64,000 nucleotides of DNA from SSF53 sp036170535 (GTDB lineage: Bacteria > Spirochaetota > Leptospiria > Leptospirales > Leptonemataceae), in NCBI GenBank assembly GCA_036170535.1, contig JAVHPJ010000237.1:15809-79808 (forward strand). The letters are read 5' to 3'. Numbering within the stretch: the first letter of the stretch is position 1; every line of letters starts with the position of its first letter. Positions 8,817 through 17,671 of the stretch are shown here, one piece after another. The translations under genes and the position numbers were made by a program. The notes beneath the pieces were generated by a model. That model was not told the origin of the DNA. It made no database searches and saw only the letters and a program-made list of their open reading frames with translations.

Positions 8817-9821
8817 TTATTTGATAATCACTTTGCGCACCCAGTCGAGCGTGTCGACCATGCTCTGCTTGAAGTCCATCGGTTGCCAGCCGAGCTCTGT
8901 GCGCAGGCGCGCGCTGGAAAAGGTCGGCTGTGCGGCCAGCAGTTCGCGTACGGATTCGCGAGTCAGCGCGCGTTCCTGACCAAAGAGTTTATTTCCGAGC
9001 CAATCAAAAGCTACGCCGAGCGGCATCATTGCCGCGGGTATTTCGAGCGACGGGGTTTTCAACGTCGGATCAATTTCTTTCATGACCTTCATGAGATCGA
9101 TCAGCTTAAAACGCGCATCCGTGGCCAGGTAGCGGCCCTTCGCGGCCGGCGTTTCGTAGGCCAGGATGTGCGCCATGGCGACGTCGCGAACGTCGACAAA
9201 CGTGATAACAATCGGCGGCACGGCCGGCAGGCGTCCGCGGATTAAAAGCTCGCAAAGCGTGGTGGAGGGGGTGTTGCGAAAAAATCCCGGGCCGATGATC
9301 GCGGAAGGATTGATCGCAACCAGATCGAGCCCGCTGTCGCGCGCGTAGTCCCAGGCTTTTTTTTCGGCGACAGTTTTGGCGATAGTGTACGGGCTCATCG
9401 CCGCCTCGTTCCAGTCGCGTTCATCGGCCGCGCGGCCCTCCGCAGCGCCGACCGCTGCGACGCTGGAGGTAAAAACCACGCGCTTGACGCCCGCCGCCTT
9501 CGCTGCAACGAGCGCATTCATCCCGCCTTCGACGGCCGGCGCAATAATGTCGCGTTGGGGATTTTCGGCGTACACGCGATACACGGCCGCCACCTGAAAC
9601 AGGCCCTCGCAGCCGTCGATGGCGCGGCGCAGGGTGTCGGGCTGCATGATATCGGTTTCGACGATCTGCGCGCCCAGATCCTTGAGCGGGCGGGTTTTTT
9701 CCGGGTCGGCGCTGCCGCGCACGCCTGCGCGCACGGCGTAGCCGCGCTGCACCAGGAGTTTTACGAGATTATAGCCGACGTGTCCATTGGCGCCGGTGAC
9801 GAGAACTTCACGCATACGCAA
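8817..9821 (-). CDS. NAD-dependent epimerase/dehydratase (dihydroflavonol-reductase type)
   Basis: 334 residues in the extended short-chain dehydrogenase family. It has the N-terminal TGANGHVGYNLVKLL Rossmann motif, an active-site SPYTIAK (Tyr-x3-Lys) and the upstream VFTSSVAAVG. The size and the INPSAIIGPG stretch fit the dihydroflavonol-4-reductase/HpnA branch, which acts on aldehydes, ketones or sugar nucleotides. The substrate is not determinable. A second Met two codons in (MREVLV) is an equally good start. It is convergent with the permease gene, six bases apart. Confidence 0.85.
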   Translation of the reverse strand: MRMREVLVTGANGHVGYNLVKLLVQRGYAVRAGVRGSADPEKTRPLKDLGAQIVETDIMQPDTLRRAIDGCEGLFQVAAVYRVYAENPQRDIIAPAVEGGMNALVAAKAAGVKRVVFTSSVAAVGAAEGRAADERDWNEAAMSPYTIAKTVAEKKAWDYARDSGLDLVAINPSAIIGPGFFRNTPSTTLCELLIRGRLPAVPPIVITFVDVRDVAMAHILAYETPAAKGRYLATDARFKLIDLMKVMKEIDPTLKTPSLEIPAAMMPLGVAFDWLGNKLFGQERALTRESVRELLAAQPTFSSARLRTELGWQPMDFKQSMVDTLDWVRKVIIK

Positions 9822-9892
9822 AGGAACCGATCCATAGGTCTGCAGGCATTAAAAAAACTCGCGCCGCTGACTGGCGCGCGCAAGCTGCGGCC

Positions 9893-10498
9893 ATGTTGCG
9901 CGTCTTCGGGATGAGCGATTCGGGAAACTGCTACAAGGTAAAGCTGCTGTTGCGCCTGTTGGGCCGCGAACATGAGTGGATCGAAACCGATTCGCGCTCC
10001 GGCGTCACGCGATCGGCCGACTTCCTGGCGAAAAATCCGAACGGCCGCGTGCCTTTGCTGGAGATTGCGCCCGGCGACTATCTGCCGGAGTCCAATGCAA
10101 TCCTCTACTATCTGGGCCGCGACTCGCAGTATTTCCCGGAATCTCTGCGGGCCCAGGCCGAAGTCCTGCAGTGGATGTTTTTCGAGCAGTACAGCCACGA
10201 ACCCTATATCGCCACGCTGCGCAGCTGGATTCATTTGATGGGAGCGGCCGAACAATATCGGGCCGAAATCGAGGCGCGGCGGCCGCGCGGCTATGCTGCG
10301 CTCGACGTAATGGAACGGCGTCTGGCCGGGGGGCCTTCGTTCTTTGCCGGAGAGCGCTATAGCATTGCGGATATTGCGTTCTACGCCTACACGCATGTGG
10401 CCGATGAGGGCGGCTTCCGACTGGACGACTATCCTGCTGTGCGCGCGTGGCTCGCGCGCGTCGCCGCCGCGCCCGGTCACATCGGCATGTTCGATTAA
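9893..10498 (+). CDS. glutathione S-transferase family protein
   Basis: 201 residues. The thioredoxin-like N-terminal domain begins LRVFGMSDSGNCYKVKLLL and carries NGRVPLLE and the glutathione-binding LPESNAILYYL. The C-terminal all-helical domain ends with YSIADIAFYAYTHVADEGG, the usual folding motif. A cytosolic detoxification enzyme is the simplest reading. It is divergent from the epimerase gene and convergent with the phospholipase gene. Confidence 0.9.
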   Translation: MLRVFGMSDSGNCYKVKLLLRLLGREHEWIETDSRSGVTRSADFLAKNPNGRVPLLEIAPGDYLPESNAILYYLGRDSQYFPESLRAQAEVLQWMFFEQYSHEPYIATLRSWIHLMGAAEQYRAEIEARRPRGYAALDVMERRLAGGPSFFAGERYSIADIAFYAYTHVADEGGFRLDDYPAVRAWLARVAAAPGHIGMFD

Positions 10499-10521
10499 CC
10501 GCCTTGCGCTCCGGCGCGCAG

Positions 10522-10539
10522 CGCAACCTCAGGGTTGCG
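10522..10539. terminator. hairpin at the junction of two convergent genes
   Basis: A 7-bp stem CGCAACC / GGTTGCG with a TCAG loop. The phospholipase gene stop codon (10529-10531) lies inside it. There is no clear T-run, so terminator function is only likely. The loop and its flanks resemble the ccr terminator. Confidence 0.45.
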
Positions 10540-11914
10540 GGCGACGGACGCTCAAAGCGTGGCGTGCATAATTGCGCGTATGCGCGCCAAATGAACGAAA
10601 GAGCTCGTTTAAGGGTGCGCTCAGGGCCTGCTCCGCTTCGCGCCGTTCCCGCAAGATGCGCGCATAGAGATCCTCTTCGCCATCTTTAAAGTCGGAGTCA
10701 AAATCGTATGCGGGATCGTGGACCATTTGCTCCGGCATGCTTTCGGCGATGATGGCGTCGAGCGCCCTTGCGCGCCCGTGCGCTTCCCTGGTTACCACAT
10801 CGCGTATATAGCGATCATCGTAGCCGCCGTACTGCGCGTCGGCGCTGACGTCGATCGCCGCCAGAAACACCGGATGCGTCGTTGCGCCGGCCGATAGTTT
10901 TGCATGCATCAGGCGCTTTTGAAATTCTTCCAGCGCCAGATGTCGATTGGAGAGCAGTTGCACAGCGTCGACCTGCGGGCTGGTGAAACCCACGGTATTC
11001 AAGAAGCTCTTCCACAAAAGCGAAGCGGTGGAGAGGTTTGGCGCCACCGTGCTGTGGTACGGCTGCGTCAAATCCTGGATATAGTGCAGGCCCCAGCCGA
11101 GGAAGCGATAGCCCCAGTAGTCATGGCCGGTTTGAAAAGCATACCGTGCCAGACTCATGTACTGACGCGCGCGGTATTCGGGATACGTGCGCTTGAGAAA
11201 ACTCGCCAGTTTGTACGTGATCCAGGCTTCCTGGAAAAAACCCACATGGAACGCGGTCTGACTGGAATACTCCAGTTTCGGATTTCCAAAGGGCTGGTCG
11301 CCCAATCCGTAGAGCTGACCGTAGTCGGTTTTGTTGTCGGCGTGCAGGCCAATGTCCAGACCAAAATCCGGTTCGTCGCTCGCCGTGGCCGTGACTTCGA
11401 GAGCGCTTACGCTTTCGCCGACTTCGAGCGCGCAAAAACGAATGCTGGCCATATACATAATTTCCGTGAGCGTTGTTACAGCCTGGGCCGGGATCGACCG
11501 GCAGCCGTCGCGCGTCCGTCCGGGAATCAGCTGCACGTAATACGCGCGCTTGATATTGGGGTTAATGCGTAATGCGTGCAAAAAGCGCTCTACGCGATCC
11601 GCTTCCGGGCCGCCGGCGCGAAAGGCGAGAGCGTCCGGCAGCGGCGGATACTCGACCACATTATGGCGGAGCCACTGCTCATCGACATCCAGTACGAGCG
11701 CGAGGCCGGCTTCTTCGGCGGCCAGAAAATCCTCCAGGCGTTCGACCTGTACGGGGGGCGCCGCGGCGATCTCCGGCAGCGCCTCCAGCGCCGGATAGGC
11801 GCCCAGGGGATGTTCGCTCCAGGCGAAAAGAGCGCCAGGCGAAAGCAGCGCGAGCCAGAGGGCGAGTTGCGCCATCGGGCGCCGTAACACAGTTCTTACA
11901 AGTGGAGAAAGCAC
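10529..11914 (-). CDS. exported zinc-dependent phospholipase C / P1-nuclease-like enzyme
   Basis: 461 residues from a GTG, or 448 from the ATG at 11873-11875 (MAQLALW). A signal peptide ends LFA and is followed by Trp. In this family the mature N-terminal Trp is itself a zinc ligand. The motif HYIQDLTQPYH matches the His-x3-Asp-x5-His zinc site of Bacillus cereus phospholipase C (HYFGDVNQPMH), and an upstream GHDYWGY supplies another candidate His. It is thus a secreted or periplasmic tri-zinc phosphodiesterase acting on phospholipid head groups or nucleic acid. It is longer than the ~245-residue Bacillus enzyme, with about 200 extra residues. Confidence 0.75.
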   Translation of the reverse strand: MLSPLVRTVLRRPMAQLALWLALLSPGALFAWSEHPLGAYPALEALPEIAAAPPVQVERLEDFLAAEEAGLALVLDVDEQWLRHNVVEYPPLPDALAFRAGGPEADRVERFLHALRINPNIKRAYYVQLIPGRTRDGCRSIPAQAVTTLTEIMYMASIRFCALEVGESVSALEVTATASDEPDFGLDIGLHADNKTDYGQLYGLGDQPFGNPKLEYSSQTAFHVGFFQEAWITYKLASFLKRTYPEYRARQYMSLARYAFQTGHDYWGYRFLGWGLHYIQDLTQPYHSTVAPNLSTASLLWKSFLNTVGFTSPQVDAVQLLSNRHLALEEFQKRLMHAKLSAGATTHPVFLAAIDVSADAQYGGYDDRYIRDVVTREAHGRARALDAIIAESMPEQMVHDPAYDFDSDFKDGEEDLYARILRERREAEQALSAPLNELFRSFGAHTRNYARHALSVRRPQP

Positions 11915-11970
11915 GCTGCATGGAACGCCGGGCTTGACGGGAAGTAAACTGATTTCTTTCGTGCGGGAGA

Positions 11971-12621
11971 ATGTCTCTGCACGTAATCCCCGATCTCCCG
12001 CTCAACCATATTTACCTGCCGGCCGAGCGACCCGAGGCCCCGCTGCTCATGATTCTGCATGGCCTGGGCGACCGCATGGAGTCGTTTCTGGATTTTCCGG
12101 AGCTCCTGTGGGGCGCGCACATGCACCATTTGATATTAAATGCGCCGGAACCGTACTATGACGGGGGAAAATGGTACGATTTCGACGGCCTGCCGCGGCC
12201 CGGTCTCGAAAACTCGCGCCGGTTGCTCGGCGAGTGTCTGGCAATTCTTGAAACGCGCCTTCAGATTCCAGCCGCGCGCATTGTCAGCTCGGGCTTCAGT
12301 CAGGGCGCGGTGGTATCGTTGTACTTTGCGCTGCGCGAATCCATCCGCATCGCGGGCGTCGGCGCCCTGTCCGGGTATTTTTTTGGCGAAATTGAGGAAC
12401 TGGACGAAAACGCACGCGGCCTGCCGGTGTTCATGGCCCACGGTCGCTACGATGCGATTTTGCCCTTTGACCGCTCGTTACGTCATGCCGGACAGTTGCG
12501 CGCCGCCGGCGTGGATGTCGACTGGCGGGAATATCCAATGGAGCATTCCGTTTGCGCGGAGGAGCTCCAGGCGTTTCGCGCGTGGTTGGCGGTCCGTTTT
12601 CCGGAACTCGGCGCCCGGTAG
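11971..12621 (+). CDS. phospholipase/carboxylesterase-family alpha/beta hydrolase
   Basis: 216 residues. It has the lipase-like oxyanion stretch LILHGLGDR, the nucleophile elbow GFSQGA, the acid in MAHGRYDAILP and a C-terminal catalytic His in PMEHSVCAEE. This is the arrangement of the carboxylesterase 2/lysophospholipase group, so small esters or lysophospholipids are likely substrates. It is cytosolic, as there is no signal peptide. It is divergent from the phospholipase C-like gene (56-base gap), and both could serve phospholipid turnover. Confidence 0.85.
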   Translation: MSLHVIPDLPLNHIYLPAERPEAPLLMILHGLGDRMESFLDFPELLWGAHMHHLILNAPEPYYDGGKWYDFDGLPRPGLENSRRLLGECLAILETRLQIPAARIVSSGFSQGAVVSLYFALRESIRIAGVGALSGYFFGEIEELDENARGLPVFMAHGRYDAILPFDRSLRHAGQLRAAGVDVDWREYPMEHSVCAEELQAFRAWLAVRFPELGAR

Positions 12622-12657
12622 CCCGTCGACGGCCGGCGCACCGGGCGTCAGCGCAGG

Positions 12658-13926
12658 TTACAGGTTTGTTTGCGTCGCCTCGATGCGGCGCCTGAGGTGC
12701 AACTGTTCCTGTTCGTTGGCGGTCAGTTCCAACGCCCGTTCGAAGGCTTTTTTTGCAGCGTCGGGCCGATGGAGGTCCAGCAGAAACTCAGCGCGAGTAG
12801 AGTGATAATACCGGTACTCATCGAGCTCAATTGCGATGGCGTCCTGTTCGAGCGCTGCGAGCGCTTCCGCCGGGCCGACCGCTTTATTCACAGCGACAGC
12901 GCGATTGAGAAGCACAACCGCAGTGGGATGGATCCTTGCAAGACGATCGTAATGCCGGAGAATTTCGGACCACTTCGTTTCGCGCGCGCCCGGACTCGTC
13001 GCGTGAACCGCAGCAATTTCCGCCTGCGTCTGATAGAGGCCGCCCTCCGATCGCAGGCGCGCTTTTCCCAGCAGTTGCAGGCCCTCGTCGATTTTTGATT
13101 TGTTCCAGAGCGAACGGTCCTGATCGGCCAGAAGAATCGGCTCGCCTACTGCGTTTACGCGCGCGCCTCGCCTGGAATCCTGAAAAAGCAACAGCGCCAG
13201 CAGTCCCTCGACCTCAGGGTTTCCGTGAACCAGTCGATCAAGCATCCGACCGAGAAAGAGCGCTTCGTCACACAGATTCGTTTTGACAAGTGATCGGCCG
13301 CTGTAAGCCGTGTAGCCTGCATTGAATATTAAGTAGATAACTGAAAGAACCGCGTCGAGACGTTCGGGCGAGTTTCCGATATCCGGAATCGCAAAGGGAA
13401 TTCCAGCGGCTTTGATCTTACGTTTGGCGCGCACGATGCGCTGCGCCACCGCTGTTTCTTTCAACAAAAAGCCCGCGGCAATTTCTGCGGTGCTGAGCGC
13501 TGAAAGCGCATGCAGGGTCAACGCGACCTGCGCCGGTTCGTTGATCACGGGATGGCAGCAGGCGAAAATCAAAGAGAGTCGTTCATCCGGCGGTCCGTTG
13601 ACGCCGTACATTGCACTCATGCCCGACTCGGCCGGCGGCGCCGCGTGCGCTCGGGTTATCGCCGTCTGATTCCGGCGCTTTTCCCTGCGAAGCCCATCGA
13701 TCGCCTTGTGTCGCGCAACAACGTAGAGCCAGCCGGCCGCGTTGTCGGGCATGCCCGCAGCGGGCCATTTGCTTGCGGCCGTTGCGAGCGCTTCCTGGAG
13801 CGCATCTTCGGCGAGTTCGAGATCGCGAAACTCCTTCGCGAGCGCGGCCACAACGCGACCGTACGACTCGCGAAAGAGTCCCGCAAAGGCCCGCTCGAAG
13901 TCGAAGGCCGCGGGACCGTCAGGCAT
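12658..13926 (-). CDS. ECF RNA polymerase sigma factor, ECF42-like
   Basis: 422 residues, much longer than a minimal ECF sigma. Sigma region 2 (FRESYGRVVAALAKEF, LAEDALQEAL, GWLYVVARHKAID) and region 4 (LTLHALSALSTAEIAAGFL) are followed by a ~230-residue C-terminal extension with helical, TPR-like repeats. This layout, plus the overlapping upstream DGPF-protein gene, defines group ECF42 in published classifications. ECF42 members lack a classical anti-sigma factor, and the extension is thought to control activity. The start overlaps the YCII stop by 8 bases. Confidence 0.9.
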   Translation of the reverse strand: MPDGPAAFDFERAFAGLFRESYGRVVAALAKEFRDLELAEDALQEALATAASKWPAAGMPDNAAGWLYVVARHKAIDGLRREKRRNQTAITRAHAAPPAESGMSAMYGVNGPPDERLSLIFACCHPVINEPAQVALTLHALSALSTAEIAAGFLLKETAVAQRIVRAKRKIKAAGIPFAIPDIGNSPERLDAVLSVIYLIFNAGYTAYSGRSLVKTNLCDEALFLGRMLDRLVHGNPEVEGLLALLLFQDSRRGARVNAVGEPILLADQDRSLWNKSKIDEGLQLLGKARLRSEGGLYQTQAEIAAVHATSPGARETKWSEILRHYDRLARIHPTAVVLLNRAVAVNKAVGPAEALAALEQDAIAIELDEYRYYHSTRAEFLLDLHRPDAAKKAFERALELTANEQEQLHLRRRIEATQTNL

Positions 13927-14263
13927 CGAACTTGATGATGGGGCGAATCTCTACCGAACCGCCCAGCGGAACGTGCGGCATTTTTTGCGCCCAGGCGACC
14001 GCCTCATCGATGTCCTTTGCTTCGATGAGGTAGAAGCCGCCCAGCTGCTCTTTGGTTTCCGCAAAAGGCCCATCGGTGGTGACGACCGACTTTCCATTCA
14101 TGCGCACGGTCGTGGCCGTGGCCGTGGGATTGAGGGCCTCTCCGCCGAGCATGCACCCGGCCTTCTGGAGTTCCTCGGTCACGGCAAACCACTTGCCCAA
14201 TTCCGCTTCGCCGTAGCCCTCGGCCCGTTTTTCGTCATCGTAGAGTAGCAGCAGGTACTGCAT
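13919..14263 (-). CDS. YCII-related DGPF-domain protein
   Basis: 114 residues. It begins MQYLLLLYDDE and carries the DGPF signature in TTDGPFAETKEQLGG, then FYLIEAKDIDEAVAWA, all typical of the YCII/DGPF family. It lies directly upstream of the ECF sigma gene and overlaps it by 8 bases, so the two are co-transcribed. DGPF genes are the conserved partners and usual targets of ECF42 sigma factors. Their biochemical activity is not established. Confidence 0.88.
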   Translation of the reverse strand: MQYLLLLYDDEKRAEGYGEAELGKWFAVTEELQKAGCMLGGEALNPTATATTVRMNGKSVVTTDGPFAETKEQLGGFYLIEAKDIDEAVAWAQKMPHVPLGGSVEIRPIIKFDA

Positions 14264-14445
14264 TGTAAGTATCCTCTGATTTAGATTTGTCCGTAGACGA
14301 AGGCCGATCCACCCATTTCGACATCGGGCCGGAAAAAAAGACGCAAAAAGCGGCGATTTCCCGGGCCGGATCGCTCACATCCAGAATGCAAAAGGGCCGT
14401 CGATGTTGCATATAAGCCTGAAGGCTGAGGTTCGCGTTCAAGGCA

Positions 14446-16230
14446 TCAGCGCGCGCTCACCGTATACGTATAGTCGAGGGTCGGCGCCGCATTGCCCGCG
14501 TAGTCGCGGATGTCCGCGCGCAGGCGGTGGGCGCCGGGCCGGTACAGCTCGTCTGGATAAAACACTTCGAGCCGTCGCCGATCCGGATCGTATTCGCATA
14601 GGGCCGGCTTGCCATCAACGGTCACGCGGGCGCTCGCAAAGTCCAGTCCGGACCCCAGATCCGCCGGATATAAAAACAGGCGAAAACCTGGTTTGTAGCG
14701 CGGCGGATCGCGGCGCGTCCATTGCGGCGGCGAGGCGTCTTCGAGGGGAACAAACACGCCCGCGAGCCGCGAGCGAAAACACAACTGGTCCGCCCTGCAA
14801 TTCGTTTCCTGCGTCGGACGGGCGATGGCGCCGCCGCGAATACGATACAGGTGTACGCGCGGCTTTTGCGCATAATCCAGCTCGCCGCGCACCTCGGCGA
14901 TCAAATCCTGAAACTCCGGCGTCAGACGATAAGCAGGGCCGGCCTGATTGAGGCCGCGCGGCAGGGCCAGGCGTGCGCTGTGCAGCAAGACCTGCATGCG
15001 CGCATTTTCAAAGACGGCGCGCTCGGGAATCTCTATGCGAAACTTGCCATCGGCGCTTTCGAGTTCTGCATCCGATCCAAAAAATACATTCGGCGTTTCG
15101 CTCGCCACGGGCGGGTACGACTGCGCGTCTCCAAGCAGGGACAGCGTCACGCTTGCGCTCAGACCAGGCGCATCCATCACCCGGAGTTCCACGCGGCCGC
15201 TTTCGCCGGGCGCAAGCAGCACGCGGCCCTGATCTTTCGCTTCAATAAAGGGCAGCAGCTCCGGCCGACGTTCAAAAAAATAGTACAAATAACGCGTGTC
15301 TGATCCAATGCGCGAATACATCTGATCGTAGACGGCCAGATGCCAGTGCGCGGCGACGCGCGCCAGCCGATCAAAACGAATCTTAAATATCTCGCGATCA
15401 TTCAGCGCGAGCGTTCCGCTTTTGATTCCAAGGCGCGAAATGCCGGCTTGATCATACAAATCGGCGGCGATCCAGATCGGTCCGGCGATTCGCAGCGCGG
15501 TTGGAGTGCGCGGTTTAAAACGCGCAACGCCCGGGCTGCGCGCCGCCGGGTCCGCGATGAGCGGAATATCCAGAGGGGCGTGCGCGCCGTTGATGCGCGC
15601 TTCCGGCGCGGCGGGAATCAGGCGCAGGCTGCGCAGGGTCGGCGTTTTTTGATCGGGCGCCATCACCCCGAAGTCCTGGGGATCCAGCGAGGCGGCGCCA
15701 TCGTAGAGTTCAAAATGCAGATGCGGCAGTCCGGCGCCGCTTTCGCCGCTGGAGCCGATCCTCTGGCCCTGGCGGATCGGCACGCGACCCGCGCCGGGAA
15801 ACAGATCAAACTCCTCGCGTTTACGGATACGTTCGGCCAGCGAGGCAAGTTCCGGCGCCGCCAGTAGCGTTTCGTCAAAGTGATCCAGATGCAGATAACG
15901 CGTGGACCGGCGCGGACCGTGCGCGATCCAGATCGCGTAGCCGGCGCCATAACGCATGTACGCAATCCGCGCCAGGTGTCCGTCCGCGGCGGCGTACACC
16001 GGCAGGCCGACGCGCCGCTCCGTGCTGAAATCGAGCCCGTAATGAAAATTGCCCGGCCGGAATTCGCCGAGGGTTCCGGTCACGACGAGGGCGATGTCCA
16101 GCGGCGCGGTAAGTTTGAGCGGCGCTTCGGGTTCCACCAGGGCGCGGGTTATTTCGGATTCCAGGCAGGTTGGCGCCGTCGCCAGCGCCAGCGCGAGGGC
16201 GGCCTGCTTTACGCGACGAAAAAGGGACAT
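14446..16230 (-). CDS. M23-family metallopeptidase, exported
   Basis: 594 residues from the ATG at 16228-16230. The longer open frame to 16560 overlaps the GIY-YIG gene on the other strand. After a signal peptide (QAALALALATAP), the LytM/M23 domain occupies about residues 40-210, with zinc ligands in FHYGLDF and LPHLHFEL. The ~380-residue C-terminal part has beta-rich stretches and no motif I recognise. It probably trims peptidoglycan in the periplasm, or acts as an activator if other active-site residues are missing. Confidence 0.8.
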   Translation of the reverse strand: MSLFRRVKQAALALALATAPTCLESEITRALVEPEAPLKLTAPLDIALVVTGTLGEFRPGNFHYGLDFSTERRVGLPVYAAADGHLARIAYMRYGAGYAIWIAHGPRRSTRYLHLDHFDETLLAAPELASLAERIRKREEFDLFPGAGRVPIRQGQRIGSSGESGAGLPHLHFELYDGAASLDPQDFGVMAPDQKTPTLRSLRLIPAAPEARINGAHAPLDIPLIADPAARSPGVARFKPRTPTALRIAGPIWIAADLYDQAGISRLGIKSGTLALNDREIFKIRFDRLARVAAHWHLAVYDQMYSRIGSDTRYLYYFFERRPELLPFIEAKDQGRVLLAPGESGRVELRVMDAPGLSASVTLSLLGDAQSYPPVASETPNVFFGSDAELESADGKFRIEIPERAVFENARMQVLLHSARLALPRGLNQAGPAYRLTPEFQDLIAEVRGELDYAQKPRVHLYRIRGGAIARPTQETNCRADQLCFRSRLAGVFVPLEDASPPQWTRRDPPRYKPGFRLFLYPADLGSGLDFASARVTVDGKPALCEYDPDRRRLEVFYPDELYRPGAHRLRADIRDYAGNAAPTLDYTYTVSAR

Positions 16231-16329
16231 TCCGGCCGGAATCGGACGCGCGGGTCGGCCTGTAAAGCCGCCCGTACAGGAAATTCCGCTCGTCAGGCGG
16301 CGTCGCGCGGGGAAGCTCAGCGATCGGCC

Positions 16330-16956
16330 GTGTGGGAAGTTTACATCATCCAGACCGAGAGCGGCGCCCTTTACACGGGCATCTCGACCGACGTACTGCG
16401 CCGCTTCAGCGAGCATCAAGGCCGGGGCAAACGCGGCGCGCGCTTTTTTCGTTCCGATCCGCCCGAACGCATCGTCTATCGCGAACGCGCTCGCGATCGT
16501 GGCGCGGCGACGCGGCGCGAAGCTGAGATCAAGCGCTTGCGTCGTCCGGCCAAGCTGCAACTGGTTCAGAGCGCGTTTGCCAGCGGCCGCGCTTCAAAAA
16601 CGAAAAAGAATCGCAAAAAAGCGGGGCCCGCCGGCAGAGTTCCGCGAAAGGCGGCGGGCGCGCGCAGGGCGGCCGCATCGGGAGCGGCGGAGAATGGCGA
16701 CGATCTTCACAAAAATCATCAAAGGCGAAATCCCGTGTTACAAAATCGCGGAAGACGAACACAACCTCGCGTTTCTGGACGTAAAGCCGCTGAAGCGCGG
16801 TCACGCGCTGGTGATCCCGAAACGCGAGACGGACTACATCTTCGACATAGCCGACGACGAGTTTCTAAAGCTGCATCTGTTCGCAAAAAAAATAGCGCAG
16901 GCGATTCGCAAAGCCGTGCCGTGCCGAAGAATCGGTCTCGCCGTGGTCGGTCTTGA
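16330..16956 (+). CDS. GIY-YIG nuclease-family protein with basic tail overlapping the next gene
   Basis: From the GTG at 16330 the product opens WEVYIIQTESGALYTGIST, where YII...YTG is the GIY-YIG core. Then come VLRRFSEHQ, GARFF and ATRREAEIKRL. This completes the usual ~85-residue UPF0213/YhbQ-like domain, a predicted DNA endonuclease. The frame has no stop there. It runs through a Lys/Arg/Ala-rich tail and 263 bases into the HIT gene in another frame, to a TGA at 16954-16956 (208 residues). Either the real protein has this odd tail, or a frameshift lies near 16,600-16,690. Confidence 0.65.
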   Translation: MWEVYIIQTESGALYTGISTDVLRRFSEHQGRGKRGARFFRSDPPERIVYRERARDRGAATRREAEIKRLRRPAKLQLVQSAFASGRASKTKKNRKKAGPAGRVPRKAAGARRAAASGAAENGDDLHKNHQRRNPVLQNRGRRTQPRVSGRKAAEARSRAGDPETRDGLHLRHSRRRVSKAASVRKKNSAGDSQSRAVPKNRSRRGRS

Positions 16957-17086
16957 GGTGCCGCACGCGCACATCCATCTGATTCCGCTAGATCAGATGG
17001 ATGATACGAATTTTGCACGTCCGCGTCTGGAATTGAGCGCGGACGAATTTAATCGCATCGCCAGCGACATTCGCACGCAGCTCTGA
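16694..17086 (+). CDS. HIT-family protein (histidine triad)
   Basis: 130 residues from the ATG at 16694 (MATIFTKIIKGEIPCYKI). The histidine triad HAHIHLIPL lies near residue 95. Upstream stretches NLAFLDVKPLKRGHALVIPK are typical of the Hint branch, which hydrolyses nucleoside phosphoramidates and adenylates. Its reading frame is also open upstream through the GIY-YIG gene, which is why the relation of the two genes deserves attention. Confidence 0.9.
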   Translation: MATIFTKIIKGEIPCYKIAEDEHNLAFLDVKPLKRGHALVIPKRETDYIFDIADDEFLKLHLFAKKIAQAIRKAVPCRRIGLAVVGLEVPHAHIHLIPLDQMDDTNFARPRLELSADEFNRIASDIRTQL

Positions 17087-17148
17087 CGCGAAGCGATCCG
17101 CGATCCGCGAGCCGCTGAGCGTGCGTCGCAAGTCGCGCCGAGCCGGCT

Positions 17149-17631
17149 TTACAGGACTTTCGTCAGATCGCCTTCGAGTTCCTCGGGCTTGACGTTCGGG
17201 GCGTAGCGCTCAAGCACTTTGCCGGTTTTATCGACAAGGAACTTGGTAAAGTTCCACTTCACCGACTCCGTTCCGAGGATGCCCTTGCTCTCTTTCTTGA
17301 GGAACTTATACAGCGGATGCGCAGCGTCGCCGTTCACGTCGACTTTGGCGAACATGGGAAAGCTCACGTTAAAGCGCAGGCTGCAGAATTCCTTGATTTC
17401 CTTATCGTCGCCGGGTTCCTGTTCGCCGAACTGATTACAGGGAAAGCCCAGCACCACCAGGTCCTTGTCCTGAAACTTCCGGTACAGCGCATCCAGCCCG
17501 GTATATTGCGGCGTGTAACCGCACTGGCTCGCCGTATTGACAATCAACAGGGTCTTGCCGCGGTAGCGGTCCATGCGAACCGTTTCGCCGTCGATGGTCT
17601 TGACTTCAAAATCGTAGATGCTGTTTTCCAT
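17149..17631 (-). CDS. glutathione peroxidase family protein
   Basis: 160 residues. The catalytic tetrad is visible: Cys in NTASQCGYT (cysteine rather than selenocysteine), Gln in GFPCNQFG, and Trp-Asn in VKWNFTKF. There is no signal peptide. Bacterial cysteine forms usually reduce lipid and organic hydroperoxides using thioredoxin. It lies alone between HIT and the phosphoesterase gene. Confidence 0.92.
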   Translation of the reverse strand: MENSIYDFEVKTIDGETVRMDRYRGKTLLIVNTASQCGYTPQYTGLDALYRKFQDKDLVVLGFPCNQFGEQEPGDDKEIKEFCSLRFNVSFPMFAKVDVNGDAAHPLYKFLKKESKGILGTESVKWNFTKFLVDKTGKVLERYAPNVKPEELEGDLTKVL

Positions 17632-17671
17632 TGTATACAGAATAGGCGCCGGCCGGCCGGGCGGCGCTATC

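Noticed and set aside
14235..14441. 68-residue open frame upstream of the YCII gene
   Set aside because: No ribosome site or recognisable sequence; it overlaps the YCII start.
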